From Shewanella vesiculosa (GTDB lineage Bacteria > Pseudomonadota > Gammaproteobacteria > Enterobacterales > Shewanellaceae): a DNA stretch of 64,000 bases. This document shows, piece after piece, positions 46,167-55,195 of this stretch; positions within the stretch are counted from its first letter, which is position 1, and each line of letters starts with the position of its first letter. The stretch spans positions 4,386,501-4,450,500 of the forward strand of contig NZ_CP073588.1 of NCBI RefSeq assembly GCF_021560015.1. Reading direction: 5' to 3'. The translations under genes were made by a program, and so were the position numbers. The notes under the pieces were generated by a model that had not been told where the DNA came from, did not search any database, and saw only the letters and a list, made by a program, of their open reading frames with translations.

Positions 46167-46555
46167 CTATTGATGGCCTAGCCTAATACCTAGTGAATTA
46201 TAATGAATAAATTCATTATAAATCAACGATTTACTTTCAAGTGCTGTCTCAAGCGATACCAGCATAGCCAAGCCAATATTGGCATAGGGTATTGCCGCCT
46301 TAATGGCTTCTTTTTGCGGCAATTTGATAAGTTGGCGTAGCATTGAATACACACGCAGAAGAATAATAAATCCAAGCGCAATAACAGACGGCATTTAGTG
46401 ATCGCTAAATGACTTTTTTGCCTTTTCATGCCCTCTGCTATTCCTAGTATGAGCATTAACAAAGTGGATAAGGTTTCGCAGGTCGCCTTAGGGACTTTTA
46501 AATCTGACTTGATTAATCCTGCACTTAAACTGAGGGCAAAAAGCCATCATAGTAC
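46167..46555 (-). pseudogene. Remnant of SbtA-like (DUF897) sodium-dependent transporter
   Basis: Two overlapping minus-strand frames give fragments that fit the C-terminal half of the DUF897/SbtA bicarbonate-transporter family in order: LSAGLIKSDLKVPKATCETL and LMLILGIAEGMKR (family: SDLKIPE..., LLxIGLKGG), then IALGFIILLRVYSMLRQL and AAIPYANIGLAMLVSLETAL (family: AAHYGSVSxVTFxxA). A frame break and loss of several residues lie between. The upstream half is missing. So this is a decayed gene, not a sequencing artefact. The identification is from memory of the family and is moderate. Confidence 0.5.
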
Positions 46556-46774
46556 TAAGCATGTTATCGCTTCTATCTGTTATAAACTATGGTGATGCTG
46601 CCTTGTAGTCATAACAAAGTGAAATATTTTAAATCAAAATGGCGCAGTAATATTGAATAAATCTAGGCTGTTATAGTTATTAATAGCAGATCTGTGAAGT
46701 ACTGATCTATTAAGTATTGCTAGCGTATAGTATCGTTGAATAAGAACATAGCAATATTAATGGTAGAGCCTGTA

Positions 46775-47059
46775 ATGAAAAATGAAATTGATATTCATCG
46801 TGCGTTAAAAGTGTTTAACAAAGTCACTCAATACGGCGAAAAACGTGCGCTTGAAGATGGTCTTAGTGGCCATGATTATTGGTTGTGTGGTATTAGTGCC
46901 CAAACGGATCACGATGGCTACACCATTACCTTGTCTGATGCTCAAGTTAGTTTAACGGTGTTTTTTCACAATAAGTATCAGTTCGAATATCCTACCAATG
47001 ATGCGCTCGATAATTTTTTACGTCGATTTAATGACGTTGAAAATTTCCAAGCATCTTGA
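46775..47059 (+). CDS. DUF3081-like small protein
   Basis: 94 residues from ATG 46775 (MKNEIDIHRALKVFNKV); codons upstream to 46736 (TTG) lack a ribosome site. Short, acidic, soluble. The pattern GYTITLSDAQVSLTVFFHNKYQFEY matches DUF3081, known from Vibrio and Shewanella. Function unknown. Isolated gene. Confidence 0.65.
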   Translation: MKNEIDIHRALKVFNKVTQYGEKRALEDGLSGHDYWLCGISAQTDHDGYTITLSDAQVSLTVFFHNKYQFEYPTNDALDNFLRRFNDVENFQAS

Positions 47060-47105
47060 GTAAAGCATTAGGGTTATTAAGCACTTGTAACCTTACATCC
47101 TATAT

Positions 47106-48299
47106 TTACGCCCATTGTTGCATTTCGATTAGGCGACTGTAAGTGCGTCTAAATTCAAATTGTAATGCCCCATCAATGTATAAATCTTCCAAGCTAAACC
47201 TGCTATTGAGGATTAACATCACTTTTTGATCGTATAGTTCATCAACTAAACTAATAAAGCGTCTGGTTGGATCATCCTCACTGGCATAGGACAGTTGTCG
47301 CTCGCCTGTGATGGTTGCTAGTGAACCATCTTCGGTGCCACGCGCTCTAATCCAGCTTCGTAGTTCTCCGCCTAATATCGGTACATCGCTGAGTAAGATA
47401 TGGCTAAATTGTCCCGCGAGTTCAATATAATCTAATGCTGAGCGTGGGCTCTGGCACAAGGCTGAAAAGGTAAACCAAGCAAGCTGGCCGTGTATAGCCA
47501 TAATGGCAATGTCTCTATGGCATACCTCAATTGAATGTGGCAGGTTTTTGAGACTCGCATGGGGTTGTGGGTATTGTTGACATAATTGTTGAAAAACAAC
47601 GTCGGGCGCCATTGATGATGGTTGTTTTAGCCAAGGCGGTGTAGTCGTTAATATGTTGGCGTTAGCGTGTAAACGATGATCAATTTGACCATTTAAATGG
47701 ATTGATTCGGTATATTGTAGAAGCAGATCAATAGTGGGTAAAAAACGATCGCGCTGTAATCCGTTTTTATACAAGTCAACAATCGGCACATTTGACGTTG
47801 CAACTAGGGTCACTTCTGACTGAAATAATGTCTCAAATAATCGCCCAAGTAAAATGGCATCACCTATATCAGATACAAAAAATTCATCGAAGCAAATGAC
47901 AGAATATTTGGCTGCAATTTGCTTAGCGATATGAGCTAATGGATCGCGGATCCCCGATGTTTGATTTAATTGCTGGTGGATCATAGCCATAAAACGATGA
48001 AAATGAAGACGTAATACGGTTTTATTTGTTTCAGACTGCGGGCTATATAGGTACTGCTCAGACAAACTTTGATAAAACAGATCCATCAGAAAGGTTTTCC
48101 CACGACCAACATCTCCCCACAAATATAAACCGCGGTTTTTTTTGTTAATCGATAGACATTGCTGATAGAGCGAATCTAAGGCGAGTACTGCTTGCTGTTG
48201 CGCAGGATCATCAAGCATGTTTTGTTTAATGCGCTGCTGATAGGCTTGTAATGGCGACATAACACTTAAGCTAAATTGTTGAGCTGAGTAGTATACCAT
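47106..48299 (-). CDS. zapE: AFG1/ZapE-type ATPase
   Basis: 397 residues as read from ATG 48299 (AAAGG nine bases upstream); an inner ATG at 48260 (MSPLQAYQQRI) fits the family N-terminus better. AAA-type P-loop LWGDVGRGKTFLMDLFY, Walker B VICFDEFFVSDIGDAILL, sensor VATSNVP, arginine RFLPTIDLL and C-terminal RRTYSRLIEM, all in family order. ZapE acts in cell division under low oxygen in E. coli. Shewanella may carry a second paralogue elsewhere, so the gene symbol is tentative. Confidence 0.85.
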   Translation of the reverse strand: MVYYSAQQFSLSVMSPLQAYQQRIKQNMLDDPAQQQAVLALDSLYQQCLSINKKNRGLYLWGDVGRGKTFLMDLFYQSLSEQYLYSPQSETNKTVLRLHFHRFMAMIHQQLNQTSGIRDPLAHIAKQIAAKYSVICFDEFFVSDIGDAILLGRLFETLFQSEVTLVATSNVPIVDLYKNGLQRDRFLPTIDLLLQYTESIHLNGQIDHRLHANANILTTTPPWLKQPSSMAPDVVFQQLCQQYPQPHASLKNLPHSIEVCHRDIAIMAIHGQLAWFTFSALCQSPRSALDYIELAGQFSHILLSDVPILGGELRSWIRARGTEDGSLATITGERQLSYASEDDPTRRFISLVDELYDQKVMLILNSRFSLEDLYIDGALQFEFRRTYSRLIEMQQWA

Positions 48300-48411
48300 T
48301 AACTGTTGCCTTTATTATGGTGCGTATTTCCTTTAAGCTCTTGTGACAAAAATAACAATCTATTAACTCTGAGCGTGAACCCTGAGTATTAATCCTAACA
48401 AGGACCCAGAC

Positions 48412-49194
48412 ATGAATCATAAAAATAAGGGGATGACCTATATTGGTGCGGATATGGCATTAGAAGGTAATGTACGTATTCAAGGTCCTGCAATGGTTGC
48501 TGGCCACACTAAAGGTACTATTAACTCTACTGATCAAATCAAAATTGAGCTGGGAGGCGTGATTGAGGGTGACGTTTTTTGCCAAGAGATGCGCGTGTCA
48601 GGATTATTTAAAGGCAAGTTACATTGCAATAAGTTAATTATTGTCAGCTCGGGTATTGTAGAAGGTGAAGTGTCGAGTCATCAGATGGAAATTTATGATG
48701 GCGGTCAATTCATCGGTATGCGCACTAAAGGTCCTGATGCATCGCAGTTACCACAAGCTGAAGCAGAGCAATCATCACATCAACAGGCGCAGCAGGCTAG
48801 TGTTACTCATTCGGTTTTTTCTGGGCGTAAATTCACTTATGCCGCAGTTGCGACTATTTTGATTATTGCCGGCACAATATTACAACCAACCATTAGCTCG
48901 GCATTGAATCGTGGTCAAATATTGTCATCTGACAACAATCAAGCCAGCGTAGAACAATACTCACAATCAACTGCAACAGCAGAAGATGCTGAGGTCTTAT
49001 TTCAAGATATAGATCAACAGACTTCATTTGTCGATCAAGCTGAAGCATTGATGGGGGCTGGTCAAAGTGATATTAATGTGGCGATGGAAGATTTACATGA
49101 ACTCGCTAAAAGCAGTGAAGCTATGGGGGATAGCCAAACAGCGAGTGACGATGTCGAACAAATCGAGCCAGCGTTTGGCACGCCAGATAAGTAA
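48412..49194 (+). CDS. Bactofilin-domain membrane protein
   Basis: 260 residues. Residues about 8-105 form a bactofilin beta-helix: repeated hydrophobic pattern with YIGADMALEGNVRIQG, GVIEGDVFCQEMRVSG, LFKGKLHCNKLII and GIVEGEVSSHQMEIYDGG. A Gln/Ser-rich linker and one membrane segment (about 143-162, AAVATILIIAGTI) follow, then an acidic periplasmic tail. Bactofilins polymerise into cytoskeletal patches that often recruit wall enzymes; an L,D-transpeptidase gene lies directly downstream on the other strand. ACAAGGA is the ribosome site. Confidence 0.88.
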   Translation: MNHKNKGMTYIGADMALEGNVRIQGPAMVAGHTKGTINSTDQIKIELGGVIEGDVFCQEMRVSGLFKGKLHCNKLIIVSSGIVEGEVSSHQMEIYDGGQFIGMRTKGPDASQLPQAEAEQSSHQQAQQASVTHSVFSGRKFTYAAVATILIIAGTILQPTISSALNRGQILSSDNNQASVEQYSQSTATAEDAEVLFQDIDQQTSFVDQAEALMGAGQSDINVAMEDLHELAKSSEAMGDSQTASDDVEQIEPAFGTPDK

Positions 49195-49218
49195 GCATCT
49201 TTTTATTAAACCCATAAA

Positions 49219-49267
49219 AAAATGGTTTTATTAACCACAGTGTTTAGTGGAGTAATAAAACCATTTT
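49219..49267. terminator. Convergent terminator between bactofilin and L,D-transpeptidase genes
   Basis: 14-bp stem AAAATGGTTTTATT (49219-49232) with AATAAAACCATTTT (49254-49267), and an inner CCAC/GTGG stem. Confidence 0.7.
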
Positions 49268-49303
49268 ATGCTGTTTTGATACAGCCAAATATTTCTATAT
49301 TAC

Positions 49304-50221
49304 TTATGGATTAATGCGAGTTGGCATACCTGTACGTTGCTCTAGCAATCGCTTTAATATAAATGAGTCAGTTTGTGGGTGAGCAACAAAGCGAGTGGTT
49401 TCTTTATCAAATGATAATGCTACTGGCTCAGTCGAATCAAACTCAGCTTGAGTGCGTGATAGCGGCTGATGAACTTCTAAATAACGATTACCATCAGGTT
49501 CTTCAGTCGCTTTAATGGGTTGGTTAATAAATTCAACACGAGTACCTACTGGCACGGTATTAAATAAATGTTCAATATCTTCATCGCGTAAACGAACACA
49601 ACCAGAACTGACGCGTAAACCAATACCAAAGGTGGCGTTAGTGCCATGGATTGCATATAAGTTACCTACATACAGTGCGAACAAACCCATTGGATTATCA
49701 GCGCCTGCAGGCCATACTGCTGGTAATGTCACTCCTTTTGCTTCGTAAGATTTACGAATATTAGCAGTTGGTGTCCACGTTGGGTTTGCGCGTTTACGTT
49801 GAATGGTTGTTACCCACTTTTCTGGAGTGTCTTTACCAATTTGGCCAATACCAATAGGCAATACTTCAACAATCTTTTCCTTTTGGGAAATAATATAAAC
49901 GCATTTCAGCGCTGTTTATCACTACGCCTTCACGTTTAGTGTTCGGCAAAATTAGCTGATGTGGGATTAATAAAGTGCTACCGGCTTTGGGTAAAAAGAG
50001 GGATCCACGCCAGGGTTGGCTTCTAATAAGTTAGTTAATCCGAGCTGAAATTTTGAGGCGATTTGTTCTAGGGTTAACTTGCCCTCAGGAACAACATAGT
50101 ATTGATTTTCACCGACTAAATTGCTGCCTTTAGCAGGTAGACGATATTCAACAGCAGCACTCGAAAAACTGAGTACCATAGCCGTTGCTGCAATTAAAGT
50201 AGTGCGTAACGAATTCATCAT
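49304..50221 (-). pseudogene. L,D-transpeptidase (ErfK/YbiS type), two frame breaks
   Basis: Three fragments in three frames make one complete enzyme. The N-part (from ATG 50221) has a signal peptide and a LysM-like region ([25 protein letters not shown]). The middle reads [20 protein letters not shown] and [14 protein letters not shown]. The C-part has the catalytic YkuD motif [20 protein letters not shown] with its His, Ser, Cys and Arg. The breaks lie at 49993-50006 (around A5/GGG) and 49873-49885 (two T4 runs). It would cross-link peptidoglycan or attach lipoproteins in the periplasm. Two separate breaks make a true pseudogene more likely here than in the single-break genes. Confidence 0.85.
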
Positions 50222-50846
50222 AAGCGTTATATCATTCCAAAAACAGACGTTATACCAGTCAGACTACAATATCTTACCAAGTTTGACTATTTTGTACTGG
50301 TCATTAGTACATATTATTAGCGCGCATCCTCACTTATTACGCTTAATATTTCAACTGATTTTTTCCTGTTTCGTTATTTAAATCTTAAACGTTTAGTAAG
50401 CTGATGTAAGTTGTCTGGAGCGGTTGGCAACTGATGTTCTTTTAGCGCTAACTTATAACCTATTTGAGTGTCTATTTTGTGGAAGAATGACTCTTAAATG
50501 GATTTTTTATAAGACTTAAGCTTATGGGTATTTTATGCAATCGGCCTTAACACCGTAAGCGATGATGCACACTTTCAGCCTCTTTAATTAACGATGCTGG
50601 GTTACGCTCCTATCGCATCTAAAAATATGTATTTGGGATTTTTGCCTATATAGCTATCTCAGTATTTACCGAGGAAAATTGCAGTAAAAGATGTCCTCGA
50701 TGAATCCCCAAAGTACGTACAAGACGACAGTAAAACCAGATACTAGTGAACATTTATTTAAATTAATGTTTATTTTTAATTTATATATCAATTGGTTATT
50801 TTTTTACTCTGCTTATTCCTCATCAAAATAAATTGTTGCACTTTTA
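50222..50846. other. Gap with a possible gene remnant
   Basis: Minus-strand bases 50374-50493 encode 39 residues ending at TAA (ESFFHKIDTQIGYKL...TKRLRFK). The composition is coding-like and it may be the tail of a lost gene, but there is no start and I do not recognise a family. The remainder, to the MarR operators, shows no frame or hairpin I can support. Confidence 0.35.
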
Positions 50847-50884
50847 GTTAGCATGCTAACCAGTTATAATACTTAGCATGCTAA
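50847..50884. promoter_or_regulatory. Twin MarR-type operators around a -10 element
   Basis: GTTAGCATGCTAAC (50847-50860) is a perfect 14-bp palindrome. The core TTAGCATGCTAA recurs at 50873-50884. Between them lies a consensus -10 TATAAT (50865-50870). The marR gene starts at 50902. Occlusion of the promoter by the regulator itself is the natural reading. Confidence 0.85.
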
Positions 50885-50901
50885 CTAAGTGGTGACTTAA
50901 T

Positions 50902-51384
50902 ATGATTTCTACAGAATTAGAGCGATTAAAAGAGCTACATCTTGCTGAGCAACTCGGCCGGTTACATCGATTATGGCGCACTGTCGCAGATGTTGAATTA
51001 ATTCCTTTAGGCTTAACTCATCCTCGCTGGACCGCGCTGTGGAAGCTATTACGCTTAGGCGATAACGTCAGTCAAAAAGTACTCGCCGACGCGTTAGAAA
51101 TAGAATTGCCATCATTAATGCGCACTTTGGGACAATTAGAAGAACATGGATATGTTAAAAGGCGTTGTTGCGATACTGATAAGCGAGCACGAATTGTCAG
51201 TTTGACCCCTCAAGGAACCGACATTCAGAAGCAAATAGAAGCACGGATTATGCAAATCCGTGCTGAATTACTCAATGGCATTAGTCATCAAGAATTAAAT
51301 GAATTTGAACGTGTGATCAGTCTGATTAGTGCTAATGCTATGGCTAAGCTTAATCAGTCTGATGACCCTTTTAGTGAGAAGTAA
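50902..51384 (+). CDS. MarR-family regulator (SlyA-like)
   Basis: 160 residues. The winged helix includes LTHPRWTALWKLLRLGDNVSQKVLADAL and the wing VKRRCCDTDKRARIVSLTPQG; Arg and Asp of the DKRAR wing are conserved in the family. It is the first gene of a three-gene efflux cluster (HlyD, DUF2955) and has two palindromic operators directly upstream, so it most likely represses the cluster until it binds an aromatic or toxic ligand. A CC pair in RRCCD might also sense oxidation; that is speculation. Confidence 0.9.
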   Translation: MISTELERLKELHLAEQLGRLHRLWRTVADVELIPLGLTHPRWTALWKLLRLGDNVSQKVLADALEIELPSLMRTLGQLEEHGYVKRRCCDTDKRARIVSLTPQGTDIQKQIEARIMQIRAELLNGISHQELNEFERVISLISANAMAKLNQSDDPFSEK

Positions 51385-51385
51385 C

Positions 51386-52441
51386 ATGACTCCAGATCAA
51401 CAATTTGCCCGTCTCGTTAAAATATCGATTGCGATGTTTGTATTCGTATTCGGTTACTTTATGTTTGCCGATGCTGTCATGCCAATGACGCCACAAGCTA
51501 TGGCAACACGGATGGTCACCAAGGTAACACCACAAGTCAGTGGAAAAATAGCCTCTATTAAGGTCGCAAATAACCAATTTGTGGCCGAAGGTGATGTGTT
51601 GTTTAGTATCGATTCAGCCTCTTATGAGTTAGCGGTTGAGCGAGCAACATTAGCCTTAGAGCAAGCAAAACAAGATAATGCAGAACTCGATGCATCGATA
51701 TTAGCCGCCAAAGCCGACGTGCAGGCAAATCAAAGTAATGCACAGCAAAAAAGCAGCGAGGCAAAGCGTATTGATGCTCTTTATTCTACACGCGGTGTAT
51801 CGCAGCAGTTAGCCGATCAAGCTCAAAATGATGCCGCAACCGCCGAAGCTAACTTACTTGCCGCTAAAGCTCGCTTAACTAAGTTAATCGTTAGTCGTGG
51901 GTTTAACGGCGCGGATAATTTAAAAGTTCGCCAAGCTCAAAATCATTTAGCTCAAGCCGAGTTAGACTTGTCATATACTCAAATTCGCGCAGATCAAAAT
52001 GGGGTTGTCACTAACTTACAGTTAGAAGTCGGTAGCTTTGCAGTCGGTCAGCCTTTATTAGCACTCGTATCAGAAAACGTTGATATTATTGCTGATTTCA
52101 GAGAGAAAAGTTTACAAGGTATTGAGCCACAATCAATTGCGCTGGTTTCATTTGATGGCCAACCTGGCCATTTATACTCGGCTAAAGTGAGTTCTGTTGA
52201 TGCAGGTGTGAGTGCCGGACAATTTGATGCCAATGGCCGCTTGGCAGATCCCCAAGAGTCGGTGCGATGGGTCCGTGATGCCCAGCGCTTACGTTTACAT
52301 TTAGAGCTCGATCAACAAGCCGTTAGCCTATTACCTGCAGGGGCTCGCGCCACGGTGCAATTGGTGCCCAATAGCAGTTTTCTCGGTTTTTTGGCCAAGG
52401 TACAAATTAAAGTCATTAGTGTGCTGCACTATATTTATTAA
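51386..52441 (+). CDS. HlyD-family membrane fusion protein (EmrA/AaeA type)
   Basis: 351 residues from ATG 51386, two bases after the marR stop, with GAGAAG as ribosome site. One membrane segment (about residues 12-34), then a lipoyl half (VTPQVSGKIASIKVANNQFVAEGDVLF), a coiled-coil hairpin (about 80-175), the second lipoyl half (LSYTQIRADQNGVVTNL) and beta barrel. It bridges an inner-membrane pump and an outer channel. The partner is presumably the DUF2955 protein downstream. Confidence 0.92.
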   Translation: MTPDQQFARLVKISIAMFVFVFGYFMFADAVMPMTPQAMATRMVTKVTPQVSGKIASIKVANNQFVAEGDVLFSIDSASYELAVERATLALEQAKQDNAELDASILAAKADVQANQSNAQQKSSEAKRIDALYSTRGVSQQLADQAQNDAATAEANLLAAKARLTKLIVSRGFNGADNLKVRQAQNHLAQAELDLSYTQIRADQNGVVTNLQLEVGSFAVGQPLLALVSENVDIIADFREKSLQGIEPQSIALVSFDGQPGHLYSAKVSSVDAGVSAGQFDANGRLADPQESVRWVRDAQRLRLHLELDQQAVSLLPAGARATVQLVPNSSFLGFLAKVQIKVISVLHYIY

Positions 52442-52563
52442 ATGAAGCATTAACTTCAATCATTATTTCCCTAATCCATACTTATAGCTGGTTACCACTT
52501 TTTAGTGTTGACTGAACAAACCATTTATTAGGGTGGGTGATTTAGGGTGCCGTATTCTCTCCA

Positions 52564-53607
52564 ATGCGAAGGTATTTTTACATGTTGCTACGCCACAGTC
52601 CTTTGACTACAAACGATTTACGTCAATGCCTTCGCATTGCAACAGGCGCAACGCTTGGGTTTGCTATTTGTAAATTTTTCGACCTAAGTTATGGAGTATT
52701 TTTTACTGTAACCCCAATGTTACTGTTGGGTTTAGTACCAGTGATGAATGCCCATGCAATGCGGCAACTATTAGCATCATCGGTGATGGCTGGAATTGAG
52801 GTGGGTATTCTAGGTGGTTTATTTGGTACTCATCCAGGCATGATCTTGCCAATTGTGTTTATACTTTTTCTGTATCGATTTGCGGCAATGTCACGAGGCA
52901 GTTTGTTTTTGTTCGGCGCTAACGGGGTGATCAGCTTAAGCATTATGCTGCACTTTGCCAGTTATCCGAGTGTCGATATTAATAATCTTATTTTTAATAA
53001 TTTTTGGGCGACGGCAGCATCTGTCATCATTGCTTACGCTATGACCGCTCTTTGGCCAGATGTTGAACCACGTCCGCCAATGGCATCGGTTGCTAAAGCT
53101 TCTAATCGTATGCGTCATGAAGCATTACTCGGTGCATCAATTGCGACAGCATCATTTGTGGTTTTTCAGGTATTTAACTTGCGAGACTCTATGTCAGCTC
53201 AAGCCACCACCTTATTATTGTTATTCCCCATGCATTGGAATGGTGCACTCGGCTATGCCCGCAAGCGTGCTATCGGTACCCTGCTTGGAGTGACCTTTGG
53301 TTTACTAGGGCAAGGGTTACTTTATGATTGGTCTGGGCAACTGATTTTTGTCATACCGCTATTGTGGATAGGCTTAATGTTATTTAGCCAAGTGCATGTG
53401 AGAGAGGCGAGTGGCTCAGGAGTGGGGTTTGGCGCCATGACCACATTAGGCATACTATTTGGCCAATATTTAACCCCCAATAACGATCTAGTATTTAGTG
53501 CTTTGTATCGAGTCAGTAGTATTCTAGTGGCAATAGTGGCAACTTTATTATTGTGTTATTTAGTGCATCGCTTATTGAATCAATTTGCAGCGACTCGATT
53601 TGGTTGA
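52564..53607 (+). CDS. DUF2955/FUSC-like membrane transport protein
   Basis: 347 residues; a start at the inner ATG 52582 (MLLRHSPLTT, AAGG nine bases before) is equally good. About ten membrane segments in two similar halves, each starting with a LRIATGATLGFAI-like or LLGASIATASFVV stretch, as in aromatic-acid exporters of the FUSC/AaeB group. Forms an AaeAB-like efflux pair with the HlyD protein; substrates unknown. Gap of 122 bases to the previous gene. Confidence 0.85.
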   Translation: MRRYFYMLLRHSPLTTNDLRQCLRIATGATLGFAICKFFDLSYGVFFTVTPMLLLGLVPVMNAHAMRQLLASSVMAGIEVGILGGLFGTHPGMILPIVFILFLYRFAAMSRGSLFLFGANGVISLSIMLHFASYPSVDINNLIFNNFWATAASVIIAYAMTALWPDVEPRPPMASVAKASNRMRHEALLGASIATASFVVFQVFNLRDSMSAQATTLLLLFPMHWNGALGYARKRAIGTLLGVTFGLLGQGLLYDWSGQLIFVIPLLWIGLMLFSQVHVREASGSGVGFGAMTTLGILFGQYLTPNNDLVFSALYRVSSILVAIVATLLLCYLVHRLLNQFAATRFG

Positions 53608-53786
53608 ACGATAGATGTGTGCGGTAAATCGATCTAATTTGAGTATATTCGTTTATCGATATTATTCAGTAGTTAATTGATGATTTTAGCTGCAGCGTGC
53701 GGTTAGTTTTATAGACATAATTACTATAGACATTTGTTATATAAATGCTAATAGTAATGGATGGTATATAAAAAGGACTTAACATA

Positions 53787-54671
53787 ATGAAACAAAATAC
53801 TATTATTTTTAGCTTAATATTGAGCTTTCTCGCTTTCGCCCCATTTAAAAGCCAAGCAAATCAATTGCCTGAGTGTAACACTTCTGAATGTATTGAATAC
53901 TTTAAAGCCTATCGAATTTTAACTAAACGAGGCCATTCCTCAGCGATGGCCATGTTAGCTGAATTCTATTATACCGGTTATGGTACCGATAAAGATTTAG
54001 ACATGGCGTTAAAATGGTACCGACGTGCAGGTAAATATGGCGTACTGGATGCAAAATATAAAGCGGGCGTTTTGTATTTACAAGATACTCCTTTGAAAGA
54101 TGTCGATGAAGGTGTTGAGTTTTTAAAGTACGCATCAAAGATGGGCCACTCTCAATCATCGTATTTATTGGGTAAAATGTATTTAGGTGGTGGCATGGTA
54201 GAACAAGATTTGGCACTTGCAGATCAATACCTTGCTAGAGCTTATGAAGAAAAGAATCTTGCCGCCAGAAATTATGGGCAAGTACTTTATCTGCATGAAT
54301 CTACTAAAGATTTACCTCTGAGCAATCTTTATGCTTTAATTTCAAAAGATGTTGTCACGTTAACCCCTGAGAAAACGGGTTCAAATGAGCAAACTGCAGC
54401 GATCATTTTTCCTCAAGGTGAAATGGAAACCATTGACGTACAAATGGATACATTTGAAGACATGTTTGGCTCGCATATCACACAGTTGAACCACATGATC
54501 CCTGACACTTCAAAAGGCACTGGATCTAATATAGCCGGACAAACATGTGCAAAAATGTGGGGATGTAGTAGTGAAGGTGACGGTCAACGAATCCAGGATG
54601 TCATGTTATCTGATTGGGGCTTAGAAACACTTCAATTCAGACTTGAAGGTTCAATATTTATTATAAAATAA
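53787..54671 (+). CDS. Exported SEL1-repeat protein
   Basis: 294 residues. Signal peptide MKQNTIIFSLILSFLAFAPF, cleavage near SQAN. Three SEL1 repeats are visible: GHSSAMAMLAEFYYTGYGTD, GVLDAKYKAGVLYLQD and GHSQSSYLLGKMYLGGGM. A unique C-terminal 100 residues follow, with CAKMWGC forming a possible disulphide. Probably a periplasmic adaptor. AAAAGGAC precedes the ATG. Not close to the SEL1 protein at 3.9 kb beyond the repeat. Confidence 0.8.
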   Translation: MKQNTIIFSLILSFLAFAPFKSQANQLPECNTSECIEYFKAYRILTKRGHSSAMAMLAEFYYTGYGTDKDLDMALKWYRRAGKYGVLDAKYKAGVLYLQDTPLKDVDEGVEFLKYASKMGHSQSSYLLGKMYLGGGMVEQDLALADQYLARAYEEKNLAARNYGQVLYLHESTKDLPLSNLYALISKDVVTLTPEKTGSNEQTAAIIFPQGEMETIDVQMDTFEDMFGSHITQLNHMIPDTSKGTGSNIAGQTCAKMWGCSSEGDGQRIQDVMLSDWGLETLQFRLEGSIFIIK

Positions 54672-54793
54672 TAGCTGAGCTAAATAGAATAATTAGTTTC
54701 AATGACAAACGCGTTATGTTGCTAGTATGACTAATGACAGAGCAATTGCAGATTGTCATTAATGTCATAATTAACACATTAACAAGCAGTTTG

Positions 54794-54859
54794 ATCAGCG
54801 TTTATTTAACGCTGATATAAAAAAGTGACTCGTTTTGCATAAGCAAGAGTCACTTTTTT
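54794..54859 (+). terminator. Tandem hairpins, the second a terminator
   Basis: First ATCAGCGTT/AACGCTGAT (54794-54816). Then A6GTGACTC (54819-54831) pairs with GAGTCACT6 (54847-54859), with an inner TTGC/GCAA. It can end transcripts from both the SEL1 gene and the minus-strand Trp-rich protein gene. Confidence 0.8.
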
Positions 54860-54897
54860 ATTTTACAAACGTCATAATGAATATGTTTTGCAATAGA

Positions 54898-55113
54898 TTA
54901 TTGCCAGCCAATTTTCCACTGTTGCGGATCTTTAAGGTTGCGCCAGTCAATAGCAAACTCTTGTGCATTCATTTCTGCCCTTATGATGCATTCAATGACG
55001 TTTTGCTGCTCGTCATATTCCACTTTACTGATGCTAAAATGCTTCAGTTTCTGAACCACGTTCACCTTGGTCCATTTGCTATTGAGTAATTTCTTAGGAT
55101 GAATTGGGTTCAT
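54898..55113 (-). CDS. TIGR02450 family Trp-rich protein
   Basis: 71 residues. The start MNPIHPKKLLNSKWTKVNVV, the middle KHFSISKVEYDEQQNV and the end IDWRNLKDPQQWKIGWQ follow the TIGR02450 pattern closely. Small, soluble, function unknown. GGAG/AGAACG upstream is the ribosome site. Stands alone. Confidence 0.9.
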   Translation of the reverse strand: MNPIHPKKLLNSKWTKVNVVQKLKHFSISKVEYDEQQNVIECIIRAEMNAQEFAIDWRNLKDPQQWKIGWQ

Positions 55114-55195
55114 ATTCGTTCTCCTATTCTCAGTATTTCGATGCCCATATGAATATTCATGTTATGACTCATGACGAACCTAATCAGTACTGGTG

